A stretch of DNA of 64,000 nucleotides from JADGNF01 sp964434745 (lineage in GTDB: Archaea; Thermoproteota; Bathyarchaeia; Bathyarchaeales; Bathycorpusculaceae). The notes beneath the pieces were generated by a model. That model was not told where the DNA came from and ran no database searches. It saw only the letters and a program-made list of their open reading frames with translations. Position 1 is the stretch's first letter. Each line of letters opens with the position of its first letter. Below are positions 25,393-33,997 of this stretch, in pieces. Position numbers and translations under genes: made by a program. Where the stretch lies: assembly GCA_964434745.1 (NCBI GenBank), contig CAYSWL010000001.1, forward strand, positions 1 to 64,000, in the 5' to 3' direction.

Positions 25393-26354
25393 GCTCTTAT
25401 CTCCTGAACATATTTGAAGTAAATTTCATCTAGCGAAGGCATAAGCAGGTTGATACTGCGAATTTGGATGCCTAATTTTACTATGTTTTTTACGAGATCA
25501 TTAATGACTTGGTCTGCGTCTGCATTTTCTTCAAGGTCAAGTAAAATTCTGCCAGGCGAAGGTTGAACAACAGAGATGACCCCTTTAGATGTATTAAGCT
25601 GTTGCCATTTGTCTGTGGCATATGCTAGCATTAGTTCAATAGTTTTTTTGGTGGACGAGGTAGCTTTTAGTTCATTGAGCGTTCCAACCTGTCGGATTTT
25701 GCCATAGCTTAATATGCCTATTCGATCTGCTACATCCTGTACGTCGCTAAGGATGTGTGATGAAAAGAATATTGTGGTACCTTTCCTGCTCAGGTTTAGG
25801 ACAATTTCTTTGAACTGGTGACGACTATACGGATCAAGTCCTCCAAGAGGTTCATCTAGCACTAATAATTTAGGATCATGTAGTAAAGCCTGAGCTAAAC
25901 CGACTTTTTGAATCATGCCGCCTGAGAGTTGGGAAATTTTCTTGTGACGAACATCCGATAGTCCCAACATGTCTAACAGTTCAATTATGCGTTGATTGAT
26001 ATCTTGATCTGTCATCCCTGATAGTTTACCAAATGTAGTTAAAGCATGGTCGATGGTACGCCAGTCCTGAAAAGCCACACTTTGAGGCAAGTAACCTAGC
26101 CATTTATGGATTTCCTCTTTCTGAGTTGGCATTTGGTTGCCGTTAATGTATACTTTACCTTGAAAGTCTGTAAGCAAACCTACTAAAATTTTCATTGTAG
26201 TCGTTTTACCTGCTCCATTAGGGCCAATATAGCCAAATACTTCTCCTTCTTTAATTTCAAAAGACAAATCATCTAACGCGCGAAATGGTCCATATGTTTT
26301 AGTAACATTCTGAAAAACAACACAATTTTTATCTTCAACCGAACTATTTGCCAT
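25389..26354 (-). CDS. ABC transporter ATP-binding protein
   Basis: ATPase subunit with Walker A G-P-N-G-A-G-K-T-T near residues 40-48, Q-loop in L-P-Q-S-V-A-F-Q-D-W, signature L-S-G-G-M-I-Q-K, Walker B L-L-V-L-D-E-P, and switch His in S-S-H-I-L-S-D-V. A C-terminal extension of about 90 residues after the ATPase core is typical of ABC-2 exporter ATPases. I choose ATG 26354, eight bases after GGAGA; a GTG at 26369 is the alternative. Expressed with the downstream permease. Confidence 0.93.
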   Translation of the reverse strand: MANSSVEDKNCVVFQNVTKTYGPFRALDDLSFEIKEGEVFGYIGPNGAGKTTTMKILVGLLTDFQGKVYINGNQMPTQKEEIHKWLGYLPQSVAFQDWRTIDHALTTFGKLSGMTDQDINQRIIELLDMLGLSDVRHKKISQLSGGMIQKVGLAQALLHDPKLLVLDEPLGGLDPYSRHQFKEIVLNLSRKGTTIFFSSHILSDVQDVADRIGILSYGKIRQVGTLNELKATSSTKKTIELMLAYATDKWQQLNTSKGVISVVQPSPGRILLDLEENADADQVINDLVKNIVKLGIQIRSINLLMPSLDEIYFKYVQEIRA

Positions 26355-26369
26355 ATTCAATTTCTCCAC

Positions 26370-26769
26370 ATTACAATTTCACTATGCTGTCTATTTCCAA
26401 CAAGGTTTCGAGCAAAGTCACTAGTTTCAATCATGGCATACCACGTTGCATCTTGTAATGCGTAGTCTATGTGGATGAGCAGATATTTAAGTTAGATGAA
26501 ATCGCTTTCACTTGATGATACCGCTCAGGAGCAATGTGTGCTCTAGTTAAACTGCACACATTTTAGATTCTAATTTTAACAAATAATTTATGTACTGTCT
26601 TCTGCAGGTCGTTTAAAACTGAAATATGTAACTCATAATGCCTATTTCTAGTGGATTTTGCCCAACCAAGTTTTTTATGAATTGTAATTATGGCTGCAAT
26701 TACAATAGTTGTAATAAATATTAATGAAAAATTTCTTCCGTTGAAATTAATTTATGTAACATGATTTGA
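26370..26769. other. 400-bp gap with an inverted repeat
   Basis: No gene is evident. AATGTGTGC (26533-26541) and GCACACATT (26554-26562) form a perfect inverted repeat with a 12-base spacer, which could be an operator or a short hairpin. The right part may be the decayed 3' end of the NosD-like pseudogene. Confidence 0.35.
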
Positions 26770-26779
26770 GTGGGTTTAC

Positions 26780-27730
26780 TTGTTGGCAATGTTGATCGGT
26801 TTGGAGAATGGTTTAATTCAAATTCAGGTGTCTGGGCGGAAGTTGATGTTGATTTTGGCGCAATTTCCGCTATTGATGTAGGCGTTGGTGTGGGTTCTGG
26901 GGTTGTGACTCCTGCATATGATATAGACTTACAAGTGGGTAGCGATCGGTATTGTTTACGTAGCTAACATAAGGATTATCAATTATTCCATTGTTATCAA
27001 TGTCGATATATGTATGCTTGCTCCAGTAGTTACCTACTTTACCATTATCCCAATGCCAAATGGGAAAATCTACCCAGTATCTTGCTGGCGATTGTGATTT
27101 GTATGGATAAGTTGTATTAACAAAATTGTTATTATAAATTATTTATGGTACCCCTATACCATCCCAAATGCTCCATTCGCTATTTACTATGTTATTTTCA
27201 ATTATAAAATTTTGATCAAAATTACTATTGCCATAAATGCATATTCCATAACTATGACTAAATATGCCGTTATTTGAGATAAAAATTATTTACACCTGAT
27301 AGGCGAACGCCTTCAGAGACGTTCGTAAAGGTGTTTTGTATAATTAAATTGTAGTTAGAATATATTTTAATTCCGTACGCGCATTTCACAATGATGTTAT
27401 TTGTAATATCGCTATTGTATGTGCAGAGGATGCCATCGCCCCAATTGGTTATATGTATGTTTTTGACTGTGACATTAGTTGCTACTATATTTACTGCATC
27501 AGTTGTGTTTACGCCTTTAAGAGAATGGCCTTGCCATCTATGATGATGTTGTCCTTTCCAACACATATTGGTCGGGTGCTGTCTGCTTTGATGATGTAGG
27601 TATCATTGCTGCAGCTAATCAGATTAGTTCCTGCAATTGATTCATCTTGGTTAATGTAAATCATTGATGTTGCTGCATTTATTGGCGGGCTAATAGGCCA
27701 TATGGATAGTACTGTAACTATTAACACAGA
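26780..27730 (-). pseudogene. decayed NosD-like beta-helix surface protein
   Basis: On the minus strand, a signal-peptide-like start (27727: L-I-V-T-V-L-S-I-W-P-I) leads to I-I-I-D-G-K-A, then the frame shifts and continues as beta-helix repeats (N-V-T-V-K-N-I-H-I, N-S-D-I-T-N-N-I-I-V). More stops follow; near 26960-27060 another frame still reads G-N-Y-W-S-K and I-D-I-D-N-N-G-I-I-D-N-P-Y, the typical end of NosD-type domains. The same pieces occur in order in the intact gene at 41996-44152. Several frameshifts and stops make this a clear remnant. Confidence 0.8.
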
Positions 27731-27985
27731 TACAAGTGCAGCCTATTTTTCATTTTTCATCAATAATTATGTGTATGACCCCTTATTGAGTCTACCTTTA
27801 GAACATATTGTTCTTCATAAGAACATTAAAAAATCAAAATAATTGTATAAGGATAAAAAATTATAGATAATTATAAGAGCTAACTGATTGCAAAAAATTA
27901 ACAGTGCGCAAGTAGTATACAAAGTATAACCTATTTGGCTTTTTTGTAAAGTATATGTAGTGCTCCTATAAGAGAAGTGCATATA

Positions 27986-28717
27986 TTAAGTAAAATAGTT
28001 TTTAACGTAGGTTTTGGTTTTTTGAATGTAAGGTGTTAGAGTTATCATAAGTACAGTCGCTATAGTGGATAGCACAATTATATCACCAAATACCCAACCG
28101 AAAAATGCAGTGGGGAAGATTTCAGTAGGTATTATGCCAAAAATAGCTAGTGCACCTGCACCGAATATTCCTGAAACTATGCTTGCAATAAATACGCCAA
28201 AAAATAGCCAAGATGTCCAACTTTTCTTTTCCTCAAAAAAGCTTTCAAGTACTAATATCACAACTCCTGCAGCAAAGGTAGCTATGAAAATCTCTGTCCA
28301 CATATAAATCATTGCTATCGCAGAAATAACTACATTTGCAACAAGAAGTAACATCAGCATATATGTAATTTTAGGGTTTTTTAGTTTAGTTTTCTTAATT
28401 TTTAATTTCCGGTATGCTACTAATGGTATAAACCCTTCGAAGAAGTCTGCAAGTGCCCAAACAAGCACAAACGATAAAGTGAAACCTGAGTAGAGTCCCA
28501 TAAAAATGCAGCTAAGATAACCTGCTATGCATCCCCATACGCCAAACCAGAGTGCTAATGGAACATAAACTGCGGCTGCAATATAAAGACCAGAAACACC
28601 TGGTGCGGGTGCAACAGGGGCTACTACAACTGCCCAAATAGCCAAAACCGTGCACATAACAGTTGTAACTGCACAAATAGTTGGCTGGCGCCAAGAAAAG
28701 CCGTTAAACTGCAACAT
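27986..28717 (-). CDS. membrane protein, ECF-transporter S-component-like
   Basis: The 243-residue protein has about six to seven hydrophobic helices. The opening (P-T-I-C-A-V-T-T-V-M-C-T-V-L), the V-S-G-L-Y-I-A-A-A-V-Y-V-P-L-A-L-W-F-G segment and the A-x2-D-F-F-E-G-F-I-P motif resemble substrate-binding S components of energy-coupling-factor vitamin/metal transporters. The assignment rests on pattern only. No EcfA or EcfT gene is adjacent; group II systems share these from elsewhere in the genome. A basic loop (K-L-K-I-K-K-T-K) lies near residue 105, probably cytoplasmic. Confidence 0.55.
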   Translation of the reverse strand: MLQFNGFSWRQPTICAVTTVMCTVLAIWAVVVAPVAPAPGVSGLYIAAAVYVPLALWFGVWGCIAGYLSCIFMGLYSGFTLSFVLVWALADFFEGFIPLVAYRKLKIKKTKLKNPKITYMLMLLLVANVVISAIAMIYMWTEIFIATFAAGVVILVLESFFEEKKSWTSWLFFGVFIASIVSGIFGAGALAIFGIIPTEIFPTAFFGWVFGDIIVLSTIATVLMITLTPYIQKTKTYVKNYFT

Positions 28718-29269
28718 TTTAACTCAACAGCTCACAATGCATGTTGAAAATAAATAAAAAACTTGCTAACTCAAAATTCTATAAGCAACAATGTTTTGTG
28801 ATAAAAGAACCAACTACTGATGAAAGCAAATTAGAACCTGATCAATAAATAAAGAATGTATGTTAACATATCTGGTAATCTTCTAGGTTAGGTAAAATCT
28901 CTATAATCTGAGTTAATAACTCGGTCAAATTTGGATTAAGCTCCAAATCTTCTTCGATGTTTAAAATGGAGGTAACATATTGCATATTCTATGAGATGTA
29001 TTGCTTTTGTTATAATGATTGTTATCCTAAACTTTTCGAAGCTTCGAAGCAGCCCTTATGTGTGCTCTGTACGTTTGGATATGTTTATGTAAAATTTGAT
29101 ATTTTAATTATTATTGATTAACATGAACGGGCATTTTTATATGTATGTTTCTCAAATCCTTATTTTATGGCCATTTTAAAAAAATATTACGCTTTTCGAA
29201 AATCTGAAATTTACTGCTAACGTGTTTGATTAACAAAGAATAAAAAAGTGTGCCTGCAATTTTTGTTGA
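28718..29269. other. 552-bp gap, mostly featureless
   Basis: Contains the doubtful 40-residue frame at 28863-28985 and a 14-bp palindrome TTCGAAGCTTCGAA at 29035-29048. Otherwise AT-rich with no RNA gene or shared repeat seen. Confidence 0.35.
28863..28985 (-). CDS. doubtful 40-residue frame or gene remnant
   Basis: A 40-codon ATG-initiated frame whose product is acidic and helical, with N-I-E-E-D-L-E-L-N-P-N-L and L-T-Q-I-I-E-I-L-P. The amphipathic pattern looks protein-like, but there is no ribosome-binding site and no recognised family. It may be the tail of a lost gene. Listed only because the gap holds nothing better. Confidence 0.2.
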   Translation of the reverse strand: MQYVTSILNIEEDLELNPNLTELLTQIIEILPNLEDYQIC

Positions 29270-29452
29270 TTACTTCTTTTTTGAATGTTTTGCAGGGAGG
29301 GCAACTTGTTTTCTAGCTTTCTTTTTTTGGTCTTTTTCTCTTTGGAGTTTTTTGTGTTGTTCTAGTCCTTCAGCTTTTTTTGCTCTCTTAGACAAAATAT
29401 TACACCTAATCAGCCATTGAGGGTGAACATCCTCAAATACCTTCCTTCGCAA
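29270..29452 (-). CDS. short basic protein, uncertain
   Basis: A 60-codon frame beginning at TTG gives a very basic peptide: D-V-H-P-Q-W-L-I-R-C-N near residues 8-18, then almost only Lys, Arg, Glu and Gln. The tail (K-H-S-K-K-K) resembles nucleic-acid-binding tails of small ribosomal or chromatin proteins, but I do not recognise a family. It lies just upstream of tRNA-Gln on the same strand side. It could be real or chance in an A-rich stretch. Confidence 0.3.
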   Translation of the reverse strand: MRRKVFEDVHPQWLIRCNILSKRAKKAEGLEQHKKLQREKDQKKKARKQVALPAKHSKKK

Positions 29453-29537
29453 AAAATCACAATTACTTACTTGTAAACATAAAAAATATTATAGCCAATC
29501 ACAAATGAAAAACACTAATAATTCGACTAAGTTTGGG

Positions 29538-29613
29538 TGGTAGCCCGGGAGAGATTCGAACTCTCGTCAACGGGTCCAAAGCCCGCTATGCTTGACCACT
29601 ACACCACCGGGCT
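29538..29613 (-). tRNA. tRNA-Gln(UUG)
   Basis: Read on the minus strand: acceptor AGCCCGG/CCGGGCT, D arm with GTGT and AGTGGTCAA, anticodon stem GCGGG/CCCGT around CTTTGGA with anticodon TTG, T arm GAGAG-TTCGAAT-CTCTC, A73 and an encoded CCA (29538-29540). Length 76 with CCA; no intron. The cloverleaf is complete, unlike the doubly interrupted tRNA-Asp. Confidence 0.95.
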
Positions 29614-29919
29614 GCAGCTTTTACATTTGCAGTTGTGAGTTTTAAGGATTCCTTTTTTTCCTAATAAGGATTCTTGCATTACTTGGGGGTATTGATGGAT
29701 TTTTTTAGTGACTTAAACAAGGTTTTTAAAGGCGTCTTGTATTATGGGTATGCATACCTGAGTCGTAGTTCTAAATCTCATTCTTAAAGCCGCAAAATTT
29801 ATATACTTAAACTGTTCATTTGCTAAGAATGCGCAGGCCGAATATACACTTTTCGCAATCCCTTTAAGGGAGTGGTGATGCTGTGTCGGCTTGTGTAGGG
29901 TTGGTATGGAGTTAAAAAC
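29614..29919. other. TFB upstream region with long leader
   Basis: TTTATATAC near 29797-29805 is the best TATA box in front of TFB; initiation about 25 bases later would give a leader of roughly 90 bases. The leader contains CCCTTTAAGGG (a small hairpin) and GCCGA facing TCGGC. A structured 5' leader or a small RNA sharing this promoter is possible. No protein gene is visible. Confidence 0.35.
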
Positions 29920-30864
29920 ATGAGTCAAAACAAAGAAACACCCCAAAAGCATCAACGTGTAAGCGATAAGTGTCCAGAATGCGGCGGTGTAAATCTTGTT
30001 CATGATTATGACACAGGCGAAACCGTATGCGGGGACTGCGGTCTTGTCCTTTATGAGCAAATGTTAGATAAAGGCCCTGAATGGCGAGCCTTTACTCAGG
30101 AAGAAAAAGCCTCACGAAGCCGTGTAGGTGTTCCAACATCTTATAGCGTTCACGATAAAGGGTTATCTACAGCCATTAGTCAGGTTGACCGGGATGCATT
30201 TGGAAGAAAACTGCCACTTGCCACCAGGCTACAAATGTGGCGTCTAAGAAAATGGCAAATTAGAAGCCGAGTCCACTCCTCAATTGACCGTAACCTTGCT
30301 CAGGCCATGGCTGAACTTGATCGATTATCCGACAAGGTCTACATTCCTCCACCAATTAAAGAAAAAGCAGCCGTAATTTACCGTAAGGCACTCGATAAAG
30401 GGCTAGTTCGCGGAAGGTCTATTGCTGCCATCGCTGCAGCCGCTTTATATGCTGCATGCAGAGGAAGCGGAACTCCTAGAACGCTACGAGAAATTGCAGA
30501 AGCAAGCCTAGTTGATAAGAAAGACGTTGCTCGCTGCTATAGATTATTGCTACGCGAACTTGAAGTGCACATGCCAATTGCTGATCCACTAACTTACGTT
30601 TCCAAGATCGCTGAGAAAACAGGGATATCTGGCAAAACTCAGGGCGCAGCAATTAACATATTACGCGAGGCTCGACGAAAACGTGCAGCAGCAGGAAAAG
30701 ATCCTATGGGTTTAGCCGCAGCAGCCCTCTATATAGCATGTCTTCAGAACAACGAAAAGAAAACCCAAAAAGATATAGCTGAAGCTGCAGGCGTAACTGA
30801 AGTTACCGTCCGTAACCGCTATAAGACCCTTAAAAAGCAACTCAATCTTGAGCTACCTGACTAA
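29920..30864 (+). CDS. tfb: transcription initiation factor IIB (TFB)
   Basis: General transcription factor that bridges TBP-DNA and RNA polymerase. The N-terminal zinc ribbon is C-P-E-C-G-G (about 18-23) with C-G-D-C-G near 39-43; then the B-finger/linker region (G-P-E-W-R-A-F, G-V-P-T-S-Y-S-V-H-D-K-G-L-S-T), and two cyclin-like repeats (about 115-210 and 215-310) each with A-A-A-A-L-Y-A/I-A-C. Length of 314 is standard. It has its own promoter and ends with a short hairpin (GACTAA/TTAGTC). Confidence 0.97.
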   Translation: MSQNKETPQKHQRVSDKCPECGGVNLVHDYDTGETVCGDCGLVLYEQMLDKGPEWRAFTQEEKASRSRVGVPTSYSVHDKGLSTAISQVDRDAFGRKLPLATRLQMWRLRKWQIRSRVHSSIDRNLAQAMAELDRLSDKVYIPPPIKEKAAVIYRKALDKGLVRGRSIAAIAAAALYAACRGSGTPRTLREIAEASLVDKKDVARCYRLLLRELEVHMPIADPLTYVSKIAEKTGISGKTQGAAINILREARRKRAAAGKDPMGLAAAALYIACLQNNEKKTQKDIAEAAGVTEVTVRNRYKTLKKQLNLELPD

Positions 30865-30961
30865 CAATTTAGTCGGGTTTATTAGCTCAATAATTTCTCC
30901 ATTTTATTATTTTAATTTTGATAAATAATATTGCCTTGCTGTTTTTTCAACTGTGGATAAT

Positions 30962-31222
30962 TTAGAATTTGTTTTCTGTATCTGCACATGGATCATTTTG
31001 CTGATTTTGCATTTCTTTGTTATCTGGGTCTTCTTCTAGTTCCATAACTAGTATGCCTGAATAACCGCATTTAGGACAAATATATTTTCTTGGGGTTAGC
31101 CAATAATCTAAGCTACTGGATAACTTTATTTCTGGACTGGCACATCTTGGACAAAAAATTGCAGTAGGTTTTTTATGTTTTATCGTTTTAATGACGTCGC
31201 GAAAGTTCCCTAGACGTTTCAT
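30962..31222 (-). CDS. small zinc-ribbon protein
   Basis: The 86-residue protein has two CxxC knuckles, C-P-R-C (about 24-27) and C-P-K-C (about 49-52), spaced as in a zinc ribbon of transcription-factor type. The N-terminus is basic and the tail is acidic and disordered (many Asp, Glu, Asn, Gln). I cannot assign a family beyond zinc ribbon. It follows the aIF1 gene by 42 bases on the same strand, so co-expression with translation initiation is likely. Confidence 0.7.
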   Translation of the reverse strand: MKRLGNFRDVIKTIKHKKPTAIFCPRCASPEIKLSSSLDYWLTPRKYICPKCGYSGILVMELEEDPDNKEMQNQQNDPCADTENKF

Positions 31223-31264
31223 CTATATTTTTTTGCCTTCCTTTTTATGTAATAATGGTGTGGG

Positions 31265-31573
31265 TTATTGACGTTCGATGTTTTCAGCTGGATAGCCTAT
31301 TTTGATGAGAAAATCACGCACACGATCGCGGTGGTCACCTTGAAGCATTATCTGACCTGCTTTATGTGTTCCTCCGCAAGCGCAATAAGCTTTCAGTTTA
31401 TGCGCAATATCATCTAAGTCAGTAGTTTTTTCATCCATTCCATCAATAACGGTAGTCGGTCGTCCGAATTTTCTTGTTTCAAGCCTTACACGAATGCGTT
31501 GCTGCTCTTTTTCAATTTCACCACAAACGCATAAGTCTTTAGGAAGTCCACATGTTGTACAAACTTCAACCAT
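31265..31573 (-). CDS. translation initiation factor aIF1 (SUI1)
   Basis: SUI1-fold initiation factor that monitors start-codon selection on the 30S subunit, 102 residues. The N-terminal Cys pairs (C-T-T-C-G and C-V-C-G) are typical of archaeal aIF1. The core has R-K-F-G-R-P-T-T-V-I-D-G and A-C-G-G-T-H-K, then I-M-L-Q-G-D-H-R-D-R-V, which together mark the family. Operon with the downstream zinc-ribbon gene. Confidence 0.95.
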   Translation of the reverse strand: MVEVCTTCGLPKDLCVCGEIEKEQQRIRVRLETRKFGRPTTVIDGMDEKTTDLDDIAHKLKAYCACGGTHKAGQIMLQGDHRDRVRDFLIKIGYPAENIERQ

Positions 31574-31970
31574 TTAATCTCATTAAAAAGCATGGTATCG
31601 GGGCTATATAAGAGTTTCAAGCAAGTTTTGATCTAATTTAGCGAAAAATTTGCTAATTAGAGTAGACTTTAATGGTTTAAGCTAGTTTTTCTACTTTTTA
31701 TATAATTATCAAGTCATTTTATCGTTACTTTTACATCTAATTTCTGTGCAAACATTACTTTTACTATTCTTTGTTTGTTACTTCTTGCTGATTGAGTATT
31801 GCTATCACATTTTATAAACTGTCCTTAAATGTCCTTTGTGGTAAAGCTAATTTCTTTATGGGTTTATCTCTTACTGTTCATGGCTACCTCTGTACCCTTA
31901 TAAATGCTATTTTGTTCTGTGGATGGAACAAACTGTTCTTTAACGAGAGCTAAATAGTTGAAACTTCTAG
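31574..31970. other. 397-bp gap
   Basis: Promoter region shared by the aIF1 gene (leftward) and the small anchored protein (rightward). TTTGTTC (31911-31917) and GAACAAA (31926-31932) make a perfect 7-bp inverted repeat about 40 bases before the rightward gene, a possible operator. Nothing else is recognised. Confidence 0.35.
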
Positions 31971-32249
31971 ATGTTAATCATGCCTTACGGTAGCAAATAT
32001 GCTGTATTTGGTTACGTATGCGTTTTGTTAGCTATCTTGTTAACTTGCATAAATTTGACAGAAGCAGCTACAATAGACCGTTCTTCTATCTCCGAGTTGC
32101 CGCCAACTTCTGAACCTCCGCCAGGATCTTCACCTCTACCTCCACCCAGTCGTTTTCCAACAGAACTTATAATCGCGGCAATAGCTGGCATGGCTGGAAT
32201 ATCAATAATTGTAATTACTTCCAATGTGTTAAAGAAAAAACTTGAATAG
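31971..32249 (+). CDS. small secreted, membrane-anchored Pro-rich protein
   Basis: The 92-residue product has a signal-peptide-like segment (about 8-30, ending near T-E-A-A), a short Pro/Ser-rich external linker (S-E-L-P-P-T-S-E-P-P-P-G), and a C-terminal transmembrane helix (about 66-86) ending in K-K-K. This is the layout of small archaeal surface proteins with the body deleted, or of a pseudopilin-like or anchoring peptide. Function unknown. The next gene starts 74 bases downstream. Confidence 0.55.
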   Translation: MLIMPYGSKYAVFGYVCVLLAILLTCINLTEAATIDRSSISELPPTSEPPPGSSPLPPPSRFPTELIIAAIAGMAGISIIVITSNVLKKKLE

Positions 32250-32323
32250 CGCCAAAAATGCGGCTTTTCATACAGTGGTTGTATGTAGAAAGAATTAAAT
32301 TTTTGCCGCATTACCTGTAAGGT

Positions 32324-33724
32324 ATGAAGCCTTTTGTGGGGTTCCAAACGGAAGAAAATATGGCGCTATTTACTGACCTTTATGAGTTGACTATGTGCGC
32401 TAGTTATTTTGATAACAAAAAATTCGAACCTGCCACATTCGACCTTTTTATTAGGCGTTTGCCGCCCAATCGTACATATTTTTTATTTGTCGGCTTAGAG
32501 CAAGTACTAAGTTACTTAGAACAAGTTAGGTTTAATGATGAACATATAAATTATCTGCGTACTCAAGGATTCAAAGAAGATTTTCTTGAATACTTACGCA
32601 CATTCAAATTTACTGGTGAAGTTTACGCTATCGCTGAAGGCAGCGTAGTTTTTCCATTTGAACCTTTAATTCGCATAACTGCACCGATAATCGAAGCACA
32701 ACTAGTCGAAACATTTCTGCTTAATACTATAAATTTACAGACAATGATAGCTAGCAAAGCTTCTAGAGTAGTACATGCAGCCCAAGGGCGTGCAGTTGTC
32801 GAATTTGGATTACGACGTGAACATGGTATAGATGCAGGAATGAAAGTAGCTAGAAGTAGCTATATCGCTGGATGCGTTGGTACATCAAACGTACTCTCAG
32901 GCATGATCTATGGTATTCCCATATTTGGCACAATGGCCCATTCCTATGTTATGTCTTATGATAAAGAAATCACTGCATTTCGCTCCTTTGCAAAGACTTT
33001 TCCTAAAAAATCAACTCTACTTATCGATACCTATAATGACTTTAAAGGTGCTGAAAAAGCTGCCACAGTTGCCAAAGAAATGGAAAAATCTGGTCAAAGA
33101 CTTTCAGGTGTACGTCTAGATAGCGGTGATCTTATCGAAAACAGCAAGAAAATCCGTAAAATGCTAGATGGAAAAGGTCTGCATTACGTTACTATATTTG
33201 CTAGCGGTGATCTTGATGAGTACAAAATAGCTGATTTACTTAGCAAACAAGCTCCGATCGATGGTTTTGGTGTTGGAACCAAAATGGGTACATCCACCGA
33301 CTATCCTTACATTGATGTCATCTACAAATTATGTGAAGTTGCAGATAAACAAGGTGCGTTCTCTCCAATTATGAAGCTAAGCGAAGGAAAGATTACTCTG
33401 CCAGGTAGGAAGCAAGTTTTTCGCTTTGAAGATGAAAACGGATACTTTGTAAAAGATGTAATTGCTTTATCAGATGAGCAAAGTGAAGGTACACCACTGT
33501 TATTTAAGGTAATGGAGCATGGTAAGATTGTCGGTAGTTTACCTTCTTTAGCTGAGCTAAAATCAACTGCTTCGGAAAATCTCATAAAGTTGCCTGAAAA
33601 ATACAAACGATTCATAAACGCAGATAAATATCCAGTAGAACTAAGTCAACCTTTGAGTAGTCTATTTGAGCAGTTAAAACATAAAATTACTCAAAACGAA
33701 ATTTTGGACTTAGAATTTAAATAG
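32324..33724 (+). CDS. pncB: nicotinate phosphoribosyltransferase
   Basis: Enzyme of NAD salvage that joins nicotinate and PRPP to nicotinate mononucleotide. The 466-residue protein has the family opening F-T-D-L-Y-E-L-T-M, then F-D-L-F-I-R, E-F-G-L-R-R-E-H-G with the conserved Arg, G-T-M-A-H-S-Y-V around the phosphorylated His, and V-R-L-D-S-G-D-L for PRPP binding. A 20-residue region precedes the core. ATG 32324 is the start used; a second Met at residue 13 is possible. Stands alone. Confidence 0.95.
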   Translation: MKPFVGFQTEENMALFTDLYELTMCASYFDNKKFEPATFDLFIRRLPPNRTYFLFVGLEQVLSYLEQVRFNDEHINYLRTQGFKEDFLEYLRTFKFTGEVYAIAEGSVVFPFEPLIRITAPIIEAQLVETFLLNTINLQTMIASKASRVVHAAQGRAVVEFGLRREHGIDAGMKVARSSYIAGCVGTSNVLSGMIYGIPIFGTMAHSYVMSYDKEITAFRSFAKTFPKKSTLLIDTYNDFKGAEKAATVAKEMEKSGQRLSGVRLDSGDLIENSKKIRKMLDGKGLHYVTIFASGDLDEYKIADLLSKQAPIDGFGVGTKMGTSTDYPYIDVIYKLCEVADKQGAFSPIMKLSEGKITLPGRKQVFRFEDENGYFVKDVIALSDEQSEGTPLLFKVMEHGKIVGSLPSLAELKSTASENLIKLPEKYKRFINADKYPVELSQPLSSLFEQLKHKITQNEILDLEFK

Positions 33725-33997
33725 CTATCGTTGTTTTGTTTATTTATTTCCTTTAGGAGTTTACGCAGTTAGGTTGTGTTGGTTGCAGGAATGTGTATAT
33801 TTATGTGTTGAGTAAAGGTGTTTTTTGCTGTTTATCAGTTAATTTTTAGCTCAATCATAATTAGGCTATATATCAACTGCGCAACTCCTATCTTTGTTGA
33901 TTTTCCATTTTAGTGAGTTACTGTAAATGTCTATAGATATGGCAAACACTTAAATGCTTTTTAGAAAACCTGTTATTGCATTCGGAAGAGCGATATT

